Source: Marinomonas hwangdonensis
GTDB taxonomy: Bacteria; Pseudomonadota; Gammaproteobacteria; Pseudomonadales; Marinomonadaceae
Assembly (NCBI RefSeq): GCF_003721245.1
Contig: NZ_RIZG01000004.1
Location: 186,001 to 250,000 of the forward strand
Length of the DNA stretch: 64,000 nucleotides
Direction of reading: 5' to 3'
Below are positions 19,590 through 28,837 of this stretch, one piece after another; position 1 is the stretch's first letter; every line of letters starts with the position of its first letter. Both the position numbers and the translations under genes were made by a program. The notes under the pieces are model-generated. The model worked only from the letters and a program-made list of their open reading frames with translations. It searched no databases and was not told the DNA's origin.

Positions 19590-20278
19590 GTTCTAAAATA
19601 CGGGTAGTGATTGTCGAAGATGATTTACAAATAGCCGAAATCCAAAAGCGATTTTTAGAGCGGATTGAAGGCTTTGAATTGGTTGGATTGGCTCATGGCC
19701 TTGAAGAAGCTCGTGATCTAGTCGATATATTAAAACCTGAATTATTGCTACTTGATGTGCATTTTCCTAAAGGGAATGGCTTAGAATTGTTACGAGACCT
19801 CAGAGCGAACGATTCTCCTACCGACGTAATACTGATTACCGCTGCGAGAGAAACCGACACATTGCGTGCTGCGCTACATGGCGGCATATTCGATTACATT
19901 CTTAAGCCATTAGTGTTTGAGCGTTTAAAGGATGCTCTAACAAACTACGCCGCACATCTTGAAAAGCTTCATGCGATGAGCACTTTGGCACAGGTTGATG
20001 TGGATAAGCTTTTACCTCGTAACTCGTATTCTTCTTCTGTTCATACAACTCCGCAATTGCCCAAAGGGATTGACGGATTAACCTTAGGAAAAGTCCTTGA
20101 TGCCATCAATGAAACAAATGCCCCATTAAACGCTGAAGATGTTGGTAAACAAATCAACGCCAGTCGAACTACCGCAAGACGATATTTAGAACACCTTGTG
20201 AGCCGAGGCGAGTTGGTGGCCGAGGTCAGTTATGGCAGTGTGGGGCGTCCTGAACGACGTTATCAAAAAAAACACTAA
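19586..20278 (+). CDS. CitB/DcuR-family response regulator
   Basis: This 230-residue regulator has a receiver domain with acidic pair 'VEDD', phospho-Asp in 'LLLLDVHFP', Thr in 'LITAARE' and Lys in 'ILKPL'. A C-terminal helix-turn-helix ('LNAEDVGKQINASRTTARRYLEHL', residues ~180-203, quoted in part) matches the CitB/DcuR family. ATG lies inside the end of the kinase gene (4-bp overlap). It is expected to activate tctCBA when the kinase detects a carboxylate. Confidence 0.93.
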   Translation: MSSKIRVVIVEDDLQIAEIQKRFLERIEGFELVGLAHGLEEARDLVDILKPELLLLDVHFPKGNGLELLRDLRANDSPTDVILITAARETDTLRAALHGGIFDYILKPLVFERLKDALTNYAAHLEKLHAMSTLAQVDVDKLLPRNSYSSSVHTTPQLPKGIDGLTLGKVLDAINETNAPLNAEDVGKQINASRTTARRYLEHLVSRGELVAEVSYGSVGRPERRYQKKH

Positions 20279-20282
20279 CGCC

Positions 20283-22043
20283 TTAAGTGTCTTTTTTGAT
20301 GGTTCCTCTTTTGTTAGCCAGCCAGACAAATTGATAAGGCATGAGCGTCACCTTGCCTAAGTGATCATGATAAACGTGCTCTGAAACCAGATCTGTCCAA
20401 TCATCGGTTGCAATGAGGTTGAGTTCAGACAAGTTAAAACTTTGAGGCTGATCCGTCATGTTATACACGGCAAACAGGCTTTGTCTTCGGTCCAAACTTT
20501 GGCGCCAGAAGGCGAATAGATTTTCCCCCATATGCAATACATATTGAGTGGCATTGGGGTGAAAAGCGGATTGCGCACGACGAATCTGTATTAATTTGGT
20601 CACACTCTGAAAGACTTTTTGATGATGCGTTGGCGTATTTAAAACGTGTTCTAAATCTTCCATATCCCAAATATGTCGATTAATGGAGCGGAATTGACCG
20701 GTATTATCGACACGCTCCACGTCGTTTTCGGTGCCAAACAAGCTATGAATATAAAAGGCAGGTACGCCTTCTAGCGCCATCATCACACCGGCGGCACACA
20801 GAAAACGCGCAAACTGCCATTGATCTGGACCTTGTTGTGCTGAACCTGACAACGCATTCCATAGGCTGATATTAATTTCATAGGGCTTGGCCTCTCCTTG
20901 GGGTGTGGTGCGAGAGCTAATTTTGCCACCAAAACGCTTCATGGTGTTGATCAGTGTTTCTAGCTCCCATTCAGTCAGTAAACCTTCTGTGGGGCGCAGG
21001 CCGATGCCGTCGTGAGAAGCAATAAAGTTGAGGTAAGTGGTACCTTGTTGGGCTGGGGTCATGCTCATTAGCCATTGTTTTAAATGGCGGCAATTGCCTG
21101 TCACCAAGCTATTGATTAACAACGGAGGTAAAGAAAAATTGTAGATCAAATGGGCTTCATTGGCGTTGCCGAAGTAAGTTAAGTTTTCCTGATTCGGTAT
21201 GTTGGTTTCAGTGATGATCACGGCTTCTGGTGCATAGTGTTCAATCAGTAAGCGTAGCAGACGAATCATTTCATGAGTCTGCGGTAAGTTGATGCAGCTG
21301 GTACCGGGGATCTTCCATAAGAAAGCCACAGCGTCTAAACGAAACCAACGGATGCCTTTTTCAAGGTACAAATGAATAATGCGCAAAAACTCCAACAGCA
21401 CGTCCGGGTTTTCGAAATTCAAATCTATTTGATCATGACTAAAGGTACACCAAACATGCTTGGTGCCATTTTTGGTTTGCACTTCTCGCAGCAGTGGCGA
21501 GGTTCTGGGTCGAACAACGGCACTTAAGTCTGTATTCGGGTCGGCCTCATAAAAAAAGCGTGAGCCGGGATCGACACCCGCTTTGTAATTTTCAAACCAC
21601 AAACTTCGGCTGGAGCAATGGTTAATCACCAGATCCCCCATGACCTTGAAGTCTTTTGATAAGTTGACAATGTTAGCCCAGCGTCCACAGGATGGGTTCA
21701 CGGTGGTGTAATCCATCACACTAAAACCATCGTCTGAGCTGTAGGGGAAAAAGGGCAATAAATGCACCGCAGAAATACAATCCGATAAGGTGCTTTTTAC
21801 AAACTGGTGCAGTGTTTCCAGCGGTGCTTCCTCTTTTCTTCGTAAAGTATCTGCATAAGTAATCAGCATGATGTCGGACTGATCCCACAGGTTTCTATGG
21901 GGGCGAGGGGATTCCGTCGCGGGATCGAGCTGAAAGGTGGTTAGGCATTTCTGAGCGAGCTCTTTGTGATCTAAGTTCGGGTAAATGACGTGTAAATGAG
22001 CAATGATTCGCTGCTCTAAGGGCGATAAAGGCGCATTTTCCAT
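20283..22043 (-). CDS. GH13_18 phosphorylase, probably glucosylglycerate phosphorylase
   Basis: This 586-residue alpha-amylase-family enzyme has the sucrose phosphorylase-type (GH13_18) conserved regions 'GDLVINHCSSRS', nucleophile region 'GIRWFRLDAVAFLW', general-acid region 'IITETNIPN' and 'NFIASHDGIGLRP'. GH13_18 includes sucrose, glucosylglycerol and glucosylglycerate phosphorylases. Because the upstream operon genes make glucosylglycerate, phosphorolysis of that solute to glucose-1-phosphate and glycerate is the likeliest role; sucrose is the alternative. It is last in a three-gene minus-strand operon, 40 bp after the synthase. Confidence 0.85.
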   Translation of the reverse strand: MENAPLSPLEQRIIAHLHVIYPNLDHKELAQKCLTTFQLDPATESPRPHRNLWDQSDIMLITYADTLRRKEEAPLETLHQFVKSTLSDCISAVHLLPFFPYSSDDGFSVMDYTTVNPSCGRWANIVNLSKDFKVMGDLVINHCSSRSLWFENYKAGVDPGSRFFYEADPNTDLSAVVRPRTSPLLREVQTKNGTKHVWCTFSHDQIDLNFENPDVLLEFLRIIHLYLEKGIRWFRLDAVAFLWKIPGTSCINLPQTHEMIRLLRLLIEHYAPEAVIITETNIPNQENLTYFGNANEAHLIYNFSLPPLLINSLVTGNCRHLKQWLMSMTPAQQGTTYLNFIASHDGIGLRPTEGLLTEWELETLINTMKRFGGKISSRTTPQGEAKPYEINISLWNALSGSAQQGPDQWQFARFLCAAGVMMALEGVPAFYIHSLFGTENDVERVDNTGQFRSINRHIWDMEDLEHVLNTPTHHQKVFQSVTKLIQIRRAQSAFHPNATQYVLHMGENLFAFWRQSLDRRQSLFAVYNMTDQPQSFNLSELNLIATDDWTDLVSEHVYHDHLGKVTLMPYQFVWLANKRGTIKKDT

Positions 22044-22083
22044 GGTTACCTACCTATATTTAATGCTAAAGGGATTTAGGAGC

Positions 22084-23313
22084 CTATTTTTTCGGTCCGT
22101 ATTGGGCCATATCCAATTCAACCGCTTGGGCGAGTTGGCTCATCACACCCGGAAACGCACTAACGACACGGTTCCAGCTTGGAATAAAGGGCGTTTCCAT
22201 TGGATTGTCTAAATATTGGTTGCCCGCTTTCATAATGTTACTGGCAAACAATTCAACCGCTTGTTCTTCGGTATGAACATCTAACTTCAGACCATTTATT
22301 TCCGCGTCGTTTTTGTAGGTTTCAATGAAATCCAGTGCAACGCGATAATAGGTGGCTTTAATAGTTCGGAAGGTTTCTTGATTGAAAATAGTGCCATTGG
22401 TGGCGAGCTTTCTAAAAATCGCTTTGGTAATGTCGATGGACATTTTGGACAAACCGCCATCGTCATTGTCGGCCGATAGGTCTTGGTGTTTATGATCGTA
22501 AATGTCGGCAATATCGACCTGACACAAACGGTTGGTCGAGTAATTTCGGTACATTTCACTGAGCACGCCGATTTCCAATCCCCAATCACTCGGAATGCGA
22601 AGGTCTGTCATCACATCACGACGGAACGAAAACTCCCCTGCTAATGGATAACGGTAGCTGTCTAGGTAATCCAGATAATCTAAATGACCGAAGACTTTTT
22701 TAAGAGAGCACAACAGAGGTGTAACCAATAAGCGACTGACGCGGCCGTTCATCTTGCCATTGGCGGCACGAGCATAAAAACCCTTGCAGAATTCGTAGTT
22801 AAAATTCGGGTTTGCAACCGGATAAATAAGGCGTGCCAGCAGTTCTCTATCATAAGTGACGATATCGCAGTCATGCATAGCGATAGATTCCGCTTTGCCT
22901 GCCGCTAGGTTGTAACCCATACAAAACCAAACATTGCGGCCTTTGCCCGGATCCGAAGGGGAAAGGTGTTCGCCCTTTAAGACGTTATCGATTTCTCGTA
23001 AACGTGGGCCATCGTTCCATAGCACCTTAACGTTTTGAGGTAACACACTGAAAAACTCAAGCGCATGTCGGTATTGTTCTTCCGTGGCTCGGTCTAATCC
23101 GATCACGATTTCAGACAAATAAGGCACTTGCTGTAAATGTTTGAGAATATTCGGCATGGCCTCTGTTTCCAGCTCGGAATACAGACAAGGTAGGATAAGA
23201 GACATGGGCCGCGTTTTTGCGAACTCACACAGTTCTTTTTCCATTTCTTCTAACGGGCGGTGTGCCAGATTGTGAAGTGTGGTGATGATACCGTTTTGAT
23301 GAAAATCGCCCAT
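22084..23313 (-). CDS. gpgS: Glucosyl-3-phosphoglycerate synthase-like glycosyltransferase
   Basis: This 409-residue family-2/GT81-type glycosyltransferase has an N-terminal Rossmann-like nucleotide-sugar domain and a DxD-type metal motif in 'AMHDCDIVTYDREL' (about residue 150). Long conserved stretches such as 'YPLAGEFSFRRDV' and 'GLEIGVLSEMYRN' match bacterial GpgS-like proteins, which join NDP-glucose to 3-phosphoglycerate. The product is dephosphorylated to glucosylglycerate, a compatible solute under salt stress or nitrogen limitation. It lies between the phosphatase and the phosphorylase genes. Confidence 0.85.
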   Translation of the reverse strand: MGDFHQNGIITTLHNLAHRPLEEMEKELCEFAKTRPMSLILPCLYSELETEAMPNILKHLQQVPYLSEIVIGLDRATEEQYRHALEFFSVLPQNVKVLWNDGPRLREIDNVLKGEHLSPSDPGKGRNVWFCMGYNLAAGKAESIAMHDCDIVTYDRELLARLIYPVANPNFNYEFCKGFYARAANGKMNGRVSRLLVTPLLCSLKKVFGHLDYLDYLDSYRYPLAGEFSFRRDVMTDLRIPSDWGLEIGVLSEMYRNYSTNRLCQVDIADIYDHKHQDLSADNDDGGLSKMSIDITKAIFRKLATNGTIFNQETFRTIKATYYRVALDFIETYKNDAEINGLKLDVHTEEQAVELFASNIMKAGNQYLDNPMETPFIPSWNRVVSAFPGVMSQLAQAVELDMAQYGPKK

Positions 23314-23366
23314 GTTATTTCTCCTAGTTTCAAAATGACTATTGGTATTATTTTTTGTGTCTGGAT

Positions 23367-24188
23367 CTACAAAATACCTTGCTTGGTTAATGCTAAATTA
23401 ATGGCTTGCGCCCATCCTTCAGGACCATAGGCATCGCTCAACCACGCATCGCTGCGGTTGGGGATTTCTGGTGGAGCATGAACTGGCGAGCGAATCACCA
23501 CAGGTATATCGGCCTTACTTAACATGCCGACATCGTTCTCGCCATCGCCTAGCGCCATGGTCGTGATTTCTTCATCGCTTTGCTCGGCATATACCGCTTT
23601 TAGCCAGAGCATGGCGTTGGCTTTGTCGCAGTTTTTTCCCATTAAATGCGCAAAACGGCCACCTTTTTGCACTTGAACATCAAACTTGGCAAGATCGTCG
23701 CGGAAAATGCGTAACGCAAGATTGGAATCTGTCCACACCATCGGCTCAGTAAACTCACGCTGCATGGCGAGTTTGGCGTTGGTTTCGTTTAATCCGGTCA
23801 GAGCAACCAGCTCTTGCCACGTCATGTCACTAAAACGTTTAAAGGTGTATTTATCTTGTTTTTCGTTCGTCAACGCGATGAGCTCGGCGCGTTTTGGCCC
23901 AAATGACTTGCACCAGTACTCGCCACAATCTTCTAACGTCTCGTTCACCGTGAGCATTAAATGCTTCGGGATATATACGGCAGATCCGTTTTCTACGATA
24001 AACGGGTCTTGGTGATTAAGTGCCTTTCTCAGCGCCACAAGCTCCATAAACGTCTTGCTGGTATTGATCACACAGGGAATAGAAAACGTCTTTAAAGACT
24101 GCATAGCCGCCATTGCAGGCTGAAAACTGTAGGTGTGATGATCGAGTAAGGTGCCATCCAAATCGGTAAAAATTAAAAGCGTTGTCAT
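23367..24188 (-). CDS. HAD-IIB phosphatase, mannosyl/glucosyl-3-phosphoglycerate phosphatase family
   Basis: This 273-residue HAD phosphatase has nucleophile motif 'FTDLDGTLLDHHTY', motif II 'VINTSKT', and C-terminal 'MALGDGENDVGMLSKAD'. It belongs to the MpgP/YedP family. In this operon it most likely removes phosphate from glucosyl-3-phosphoglycerate to give glucosylglycerate. It is the first gene of the minus-strand operon, 53 bp before the synthase. Confidence 0.88.
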   Translation of the reverse strand: MTTLLIFTDLDGTLLDHHTYSFQPAMAAMQSLKTFSIPCVINTSKTFMELVALRKALNHQDPFIVENGSAVYIPKHLMLTVNETLEDCGEYWCKSFGPKRAELIALTNEKQDKYTFKRFSDMTWQELVALTGLNETNAKLAMQREFTEPMVWTDSNLALRIFRDDLAKFDVQVQKGGRFAHLMGKNCDKANAMLWLKAVYAEQSDEEITTMALGDGENDVGMLSKADIPVVIRSPVHAPPEIPNRSDAWLSDAYGPEGWAQAINLALTKQGIL

Positions 24189-24327
24189 ATCAATTCCTTC
24201 TTGGGTCCATCAAAATACCACTGGTGGACATTAGTTATATTCTTGCAAATCTGGTGCCAGTGCGTAACAGTGGCGTTTTCTTTGACAAGGTACAGACCTC
24301 AGGTTAACTGGGCTGTTAAACAAATAG

Positions 24328-25221
24328 ATGACAAGTTTGCTACGGTTATGTGTCTTGGTGATTCTGGCTTTGTTGGCCTTCGCAGCCAACTCGGTATTGT
24401 GTCGTCTTGCCCTCAACGGCGGTCTGATCGATCCAGCACAATTCACCTCATGGCGATTGCTCAGCGGCGCCGTTACCTTGGTGTTGATCTGTGTGTTTCA
24501 ATGTCTCAAAAAGCAGCGTAATGACTTGAAGATAGTATGGTTAGAAGGGAGTTGGTTGTCGGCGCTTGCGTTGTTTATTTACGCGTTAGGGTTTTCCTAT
24601 GCTTACGTCACTTTATCGACCGGAATGGGCGCTTTGATCCTCTTTGGTGCCGTACAATTAACTCTGATTGTATTCGCCGTGTGGGCAGGGCAAAAGCTGG
24701 TTTGGCTGGAATGGTTAGGGCTGGCGATCGCCTTTGCAGGCTTTGTTTATTTAGTGCTTCCAACTCTGTCGTCGCCTTCTTTATTGGGCTTTGTCTTAAT
24801 GACGCTAGCTGGCGTGGCGTGGGGCTTGTACACATGGCGAGGCAAAATTTCAGCTAAGCCTTTATTCGCAACAACATCTAACTTCGTCAGAACCATTCCT
24901 ATGCTACTGGTCGCGCTGATTGTCATTTCTTTTAATGGCGAACAATCACAGATCGCCCAGCCTCAAGGCATTCTCTTAGCCGTCACCTCGGGTGCTATTA
25001 TGTCTGGTCTTGGTTACGCCATCTGGTACGCCGTCTTGCCTTATCTTAGTGCGTCCATGGCTGCCGTATTACAGTTACTCGTTCCTATTATTGCTACAGT
25101 AGGCGGCGTGTTTTTTGCTAATGAATCCATCAATTTACACCTCGTAATTGCAACGTTAAGCGTCCTAGGTGGCGTATTGCTCGTTATTATTGCAAGAAAA
25201 CGAATACCTAAAAGTGCCTAG
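24328..25221 (+). CDS. DMT-superfamily (EamA) permease
   Basis: This 297-residue protein has ten predicted membrane helices in two EamA repeats, with an ADxVLCR-like start ('FAANSVLCRLALNGGLIDP') and 'GYAIWYAVLPYLSASMAAVLQL' (quoted region residues ~230-251). It is likely a metabolite or amino-acid exporter of unknown substrate. It diverges from the glucosylglycerate operon with a 139-bp gap. Confidence 0.87.
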   Translation: MTSLLRLCVLVILALLAFAANSVLCRLALNGGLIDPAQFTSWRLLSGAVTLVLICVFQCLKKQRNDLKIVWLEGSWLSALALFIYALGFSYAYVTLSTGMGALILFGAVQLTLIVFAVWAGQKLVWLEWLGLAIAFAGFVYLVLPTLSSPSLLGFVLMTLAGVAWGLYTWRGKISAKPLFATTSNFVRTIPMLLVALIVISFNGEQSQIAQPQGILLAVTSGAIMSGLGYAIWYAVLPYLSASMAAVLQLLVPIIATVGGVFFANESINLHLVIATLSVLGGVLLVIIARKRIPKSA

Positions 25222-25572
25222 TTTTGGTGCGTTTTTATCTCAATGCGCCATAATCGACAGGTTGGTCGATTAAAAATCGATCGTTGTTTGCCTGATAACG
25301 GCGTTATCTTCTCCCTTTAAAACTACCATCATCACCCGCAAGCATGTTAAGCGGAGCATAATCTGCCGTTTGACGGTGTTGGTGTGGGTAATACACAGTG
25401 CTGATAATATGGACTTTCAGTGGACGGTTATAATATTAGACTATGACCAATGTGGCTGTGCTTTTCTTGTCCGACCTAGCATGGCTGAAGTGGCTGTCCA
25501 GGCGGGTATCTTCGGGCTATTATCTTAGTAATGTATTTAGTGATTTTGAGCCTTTGATAAAGGAATTATTTT
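25222..25572. other. 351-bp intergenic region
   Basis: This contains an inverted repeat ATCGAC (25253-25258) / GTCGAT (25265-25270) shortly after the permease gene and a 62-codon ORF (25443-25631) without coding character that overlaps the next gene. A ribosome binding site AAGGA precedes the lipoprotein start at 25573. I see no RNA gene. Confidence 0.35.
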
Positions 25573-26667
25573 ATGAACCAGCATTTTCGCTACGGCATTG
25601 CCGTGTCTGTGTTAACGGCTTCGCTTATTAGTGGTTGCAGTGGCGTGAATACACAAATTAGCGAGGAAATAATACATTCCGCAAGCAATTTTCCTATTAG
25701 TGCTAACCAAAGTTATTTTGGTGTTTTACCTTGTGATGATTGTCCAAGTATTGAGGGGGCTAGAGTTGAAACACAGCTAGATCTAATGGCAAATGGTATG
25801 TATTTGCTGACAGAGACAGATCAAGCTCGATCTGAAGAAAGATCAAACGCTATGGGTTTATGGCGTGTTGAAGGTGACCGCTTAGTATTACTTCAGGGGG
25901 AAGTTGAATATAAGGTGTATTTTGCCAGCGAAGCTGGTGGTTGGCGACAAACAGGCAAGCACATCCTAGACCCTATCGGCTGGCAACCCGTGTCTATCAA
26001 TAAACAGATAGACGGGATGCTCATTTACATGGCCGATGCGCCTTCTATCGTTGAATGCAGTACTGGAACGCGTCTTCCCGTGGTGATGACTCCTGAATGG
26101 ATTGAAGTTGAGCGTGCTTATCTTGATTCCCGTTATCTCGCAGGTGGCTACCTTTATATTGAAGCGGATGTGGCAATCGAATGGGAAGAGCCAGAAGAGG
26201 GTCCTGCTCGGCATCATCTTCGCTTTGGCAATCTTCAGCGAGTGGTGCCAGGCAAAACGTGTGGTAGCCCAACGGCTTTATTAGCTAACCACGAGTGGGA
26301 TCTCGTTGAGCTTGACGGATTTTTCTCTTCAGATCTAGACGAAATGCAAGCTCGTCCTTACGTACGATTTAATGGTCAACAATTGTCAGGCCGTACTGGT
26401 TGTAACGTCATGGCTGGAACGATTCACATTGAAGAAAATACCCTAAGTTTTGGTCCGATCGTTAGCACCCGCATGTTCTGTCAGGACGCCGAAAAAGTAG
26501 AATCACGTTTTCTTCAGCTTATTGAAGAGGCCAAATACAGTAGCTTGGAAGGTCAACAATGGACATGGTATGACAAAAGCATGAAACGACTAATGTCATT
26601 TGAGCGCAAAGAAGCTATTGAGACACCCACACGGTTATCAAATTATAAAGATACCCACACTAACTAA
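25573..26667 (+). CDS. Lipoprotein with NlpE-like and META/HslJ domains
   Basis: This 364-residue protein has a lipoprotein signal with lipobox ISGC (Cys at ~22). Residues ~45-115 resemble the N-terminal domain of NlpE ('YFGVLPCDDCPSIEG', with the CxxC). The C-terminal ~110 residues match the META/HslJ domain ('WDLVELDGF', 'GRTGCNVMAG', 'STRMFC'). NlpE senses envelope and copper stress through Cpx; HslJ is linked to heat and novobiocin resistance. An envelope stress role is inferred. It ends at a strong shared terminator. Confidence 0.87.
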   Translation: MNQHFRYGIAVSVLTASLISGCSGVNTQISEEIIHSASNFPISANQSYFGVLPCDDCPSIEGARVETQLDLMANGMYLLTETDQARSEERSNAMGLWRVEGDRLVLLQGEVEYKVYFASEAGGWRQTGKHILDPIGWQPVSINKQIDGMLIYMADAPSIVECSTGTRLPVVMTPEWIEVERAYLDSRYLAGGYLYIEADVAIEWEEPEEGPARHHLRFGNLQRVVPGKTCGSPTALLANHEWDLVELDGFFSSDLDEMQARPYVRFNGQQLSGRTGCNVMAGTIHIEENTLSFGPIVSTRMFCQDAEKVESRFLQLIEEAKYSSLEGQQWTWYDKSMKRLMSFERKEAIETPTRLSNYKDTHTN

Positions 26668-26727
26668 GTCGCATTTAATTTGAGTGTTCCATTTAAAAAA
26701 GACTATGAGTGCCTTGCAAAAACGTAC

Positions 26728-26757
26728 AAAAAACGGCGATCTGAAGTCGCCGTTTTT
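26728..26757. terminator. Bidirectional terminator
   Basis: AAAACGGCGA (about 26730-26739) pairs with TCGCCGTTTT (26747-26756), 7-nt loop, A-tract before and T-tract after. It separates the META lipoprotein gene from the opposing DUF3010 gene. Confidence 0.92.
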
Positions 26758-26777
26758 ATATTACGAAATCTGACGAT

Positions 26778-27215
26778 TTACGCTTCAGGAATGTGTTCTG
26801 AAAGCGCGGCATAAGCCACGGTGAAGGCGCCTTCTTGGAATGCACGCAAGCCTGTTGCTTTGAAAGGGATAGGCATTGGGTTGTGTTGCAAGATGTCCTT
26901 CACTTTGGCGCCGCTGAATAAATCCACTTGAACAGTGTCAATCAGTTGGATCGCCGCTTCAATTTTAAAGCCCACCGAGCCGCCAGCGAATTTGCCTTTT
27001 GTTGGGCGTTCACGAATAACGGCTCTTTTCACTTTGTAATCTTCAAACAATTTTTTCAGCATGAACTGAAATTTACGCATGCTTTCGCTGTCGTTTGGGT
27101 TGTTAAGAGTGTGTCGAGTTTGGCGACAATCGGCGATTTGAAACAATCCGTCTTGTTTAGACAGAAGGCAAAGAATCACTTCGCTGCCTTTGATTTCGAT
27201 ACCACAAGTAATCAT
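26778..27215 (-). CDS. DUF3010 family protein
   Basis: This 145-residue soluble protein begins 'MITCGIEIKGSEVILCLLS' and contains 'RERPTKGKFAGGSVGFKIEA', as in the DUF3010 family found across marine gammaproteobacteria. The N-terminal strand pattern hints at an RNase H-like/actin-like fold, but no function is known. It stands alone, converging on the META lipoprotein gene. Confidence 0.85.
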   Translation of the reverse strand: MITCGIEIKGSEVILCLLSKQDGLFQIADCRQTRHTLNNPNDSESMRKFQFMLKKLFEDYKVKRAVIRERPTKGKFAGGSVGFKIEAAIQLIDTVQVDLFSGAKVKDILQHNPMPIPFKATGLRAFQEGAFTVAYAALSEHIPEA

Positions 27216-27547
27216 AACGAGATCCTGAATAGGGAATTTCGCGCATTATCGCATACTTTATTCTCTTCTCGCAGAGTAAAAAATACTGCTTGTTGAAAAG
27301 GAAACACGTCGGATGTAAGGCGAAAGTGAAAGCTTGTGGTTTATTACACTCTTTTCATTTTGCCATCTCTTATTATCACAATGAATAATGTACTATTTCA
27401 AAATATTATTTTGTAAAAATCATTTTCTCGACATTTTCTACTGTAAAAACATGAAAACAGGCTTTTTACTCTTGAAGTGTTTTTTTCAACTTTAACCGTT
27501 TTTTACTTTTAAACGGTTTATAATTTTAACTAATAGGGCTGCATAAA
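27216..27547. promoter_or_regulatory. AT-rich 332-bp region with a palindrome overlapping the promoter of the aminotransferase gene
   Basis: AACCGTTT (27494-27501) and AAACGGTT (27511-27518) form a perfect 8-bp inverted repeat with 9-nt centre. It abuts TATAAT at 27519-27524, so a bound protein would cover the -35 to -10 interval of the gene at 27548. The rest is AT-rich with no coding ORF. Confidence 0.55.
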
Positions 27548-28786
27548 ATGACTGCTTCATCGCCAATGGGCATTCCTCGTCCCCAGGTGAAATCTTTAGA
27601 CGAAATTCTTCCTCATGAACCCTTGTTAATGATGGGCGCAGGCCCGGTTCCTATTCCTGAGCGTGTCGCCAAGGCCAACTCTGTGGTGATTAACCACCTT
27701 GGTAGTGTGATGGCACAGGTTATTGGGCAAGTAAAAACCATGGCGCGTTATGTGTTTCAAACAGAGTCTAAATGGGTGCTTGGCGTAGCAGGACCAGCGT
27801 CAGCGGCGATGGAAATGGCGGTCGCCAATTTGTTGCAACCAGGCGAGCGTATTTTATGTATTAACAATGGCTTTTTTAGTCACCGTATGGCGGAAATGGC
27901 GACGCGCATTGGCGCCGATGTTCATGAGTTGCACGTTGGTGTTCATGAAGCGGCGGATCCAGAGCGCGTTCGCAAAGCCATCGAAGAAACACGCCCAAAA
28001 GTGTTAACGCTGGTGCAAGGTGAAACATCAAATACGGTGTTTAATCATTCACTGGAAGAGATAGCAAAAATGGCTAAATCTTATGGTTGTTTGGTGGTTG
28101 TGGATGCGGTTTGTACGCTCAGCACTATGCCGCTGAAAATGGATGCGTGGCAGGTAGACGTGGTTATCACGGGTGGGCAAAAAGGTTTGTCATCTATTCC
28201 GGGTGTATCGCTGTTGGTGTTTTCTAATGAAGCATGGGCGGCAGTGAAAAATCGCACTAAGCCAACAGTGCAGTGGTGTTTTGATGCCCAGCTGGCAGAG
28301 AATTTTTGGCACAACGATGGCTACCATTATACGGCACCCGTGTCTGGCATCATGGCGTTACATGAAGCACTGAAATTGGTGTGTGATGAGACGTTAGAGA
28401 ATCGTTTTGCTCGACATTTGCGTTGTTCTAAAGCCCTACAAGCGGGTATCGAAGGAATGGGATTAGAATTATTTATTCCGCCAGCGTCGCGTTTGAACTC
28501 AGTGGTGGGTATTAACATTCCTGAAGGTTTAACCGCAGGGCAGATCTGCCGACATATTTCGGAAATGTACCGTGTTGAGATTGCTGGATCATTTGGTCAG
28601 CCAATTGTTCGCATTGGCCAAATGGGCGAGCAATGCCGCGAACATAACTTGTTCCGTACTCTGCATGCATTTGGTAGCACTATGCGCGATTTGGGCGTAA
28701 AAGTGGATCAGCCTAACGGCATGGCGGAAATGGAAGCCTACTTGCAGAAAATTCCGCGTAACAAGTATCAGGTTAAAGTGGCCTAA
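27548..28786 (+). CDS. PLP-dependent aminotransferase, alanine-glyoxylate/serine-glyoxylate family
   Basis: This 412-residue class-V aminotransferase starts its core with 'LLMMGAGPVPIPERV'. It has the cofactor Asp-type strand 'GCLVVVDAVCTLSTMPL' and the PLP lysine in 'VITGGQKGLSSIPGVS'. The family transfers amino groups from alanine, serine or aminophosphonates, often to glyoxylate or pyruvate. No pathway partner is adjacent, so substrate is left open. It is followed by a clear terminator. Confidence 0.88.
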   Translation: MTASSPMGIPRPQVKSLDEILPHEPLLMMGAGPVPIPERVAKANSVVINHLGSVMAQVIGQVKTMARYVFQTESKWVLGVAGPASAAMEMAVANLLQPGERILCINNGFFSHRMAEMATRIGADVHELHVGVHEAADPERVRKAIEETRPKVLTLVQGETSNTVFNHSLEEIAKMAKSYGCLVVVDAVCTLSTMPLKMDAWQVDVVITGGQKGLSSIPGVSLLVFSNEAWAAVKNRTKPTVQWCFDAQLAENFWHNDGYHYTAPVSGIMALHEALKLVCDETLENRFARHLRCSKALQAGIEGMGLELFIPPASRLNSVVGINIPEGLTAGQICRHISEMYRVEIAGSFGQPIVRIGQMGEQCREHNLFRTLHAFGSTMRDLGVKVDQPNGMAEMEAYLQKIPRNKYQVKVA

Positions 28787-28807
28787 TCAAGAAATGGTAA
28801 TAACTTC

Positions 28808-28835
28808 AGGCGCTTTATAATAAAAAGCGCCTTTT
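28808..28835. terminator. Rho-independent terminator
   Basis: AGGCGCTTT (28808-28816) pairs with AAAGCGCCT (28824-28832), 7-nt loop, T-tract after. It lies between the converging aminotransferase and DMT genes. Confidence 0.9.
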
Positions 28836-28837
28836 AT

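Noticed and set aside
25443-25631. 62-codon ORF before the NlpE/META gene
   Set aside because: Overlaps the lipoprotein gene start and lacks coding character.
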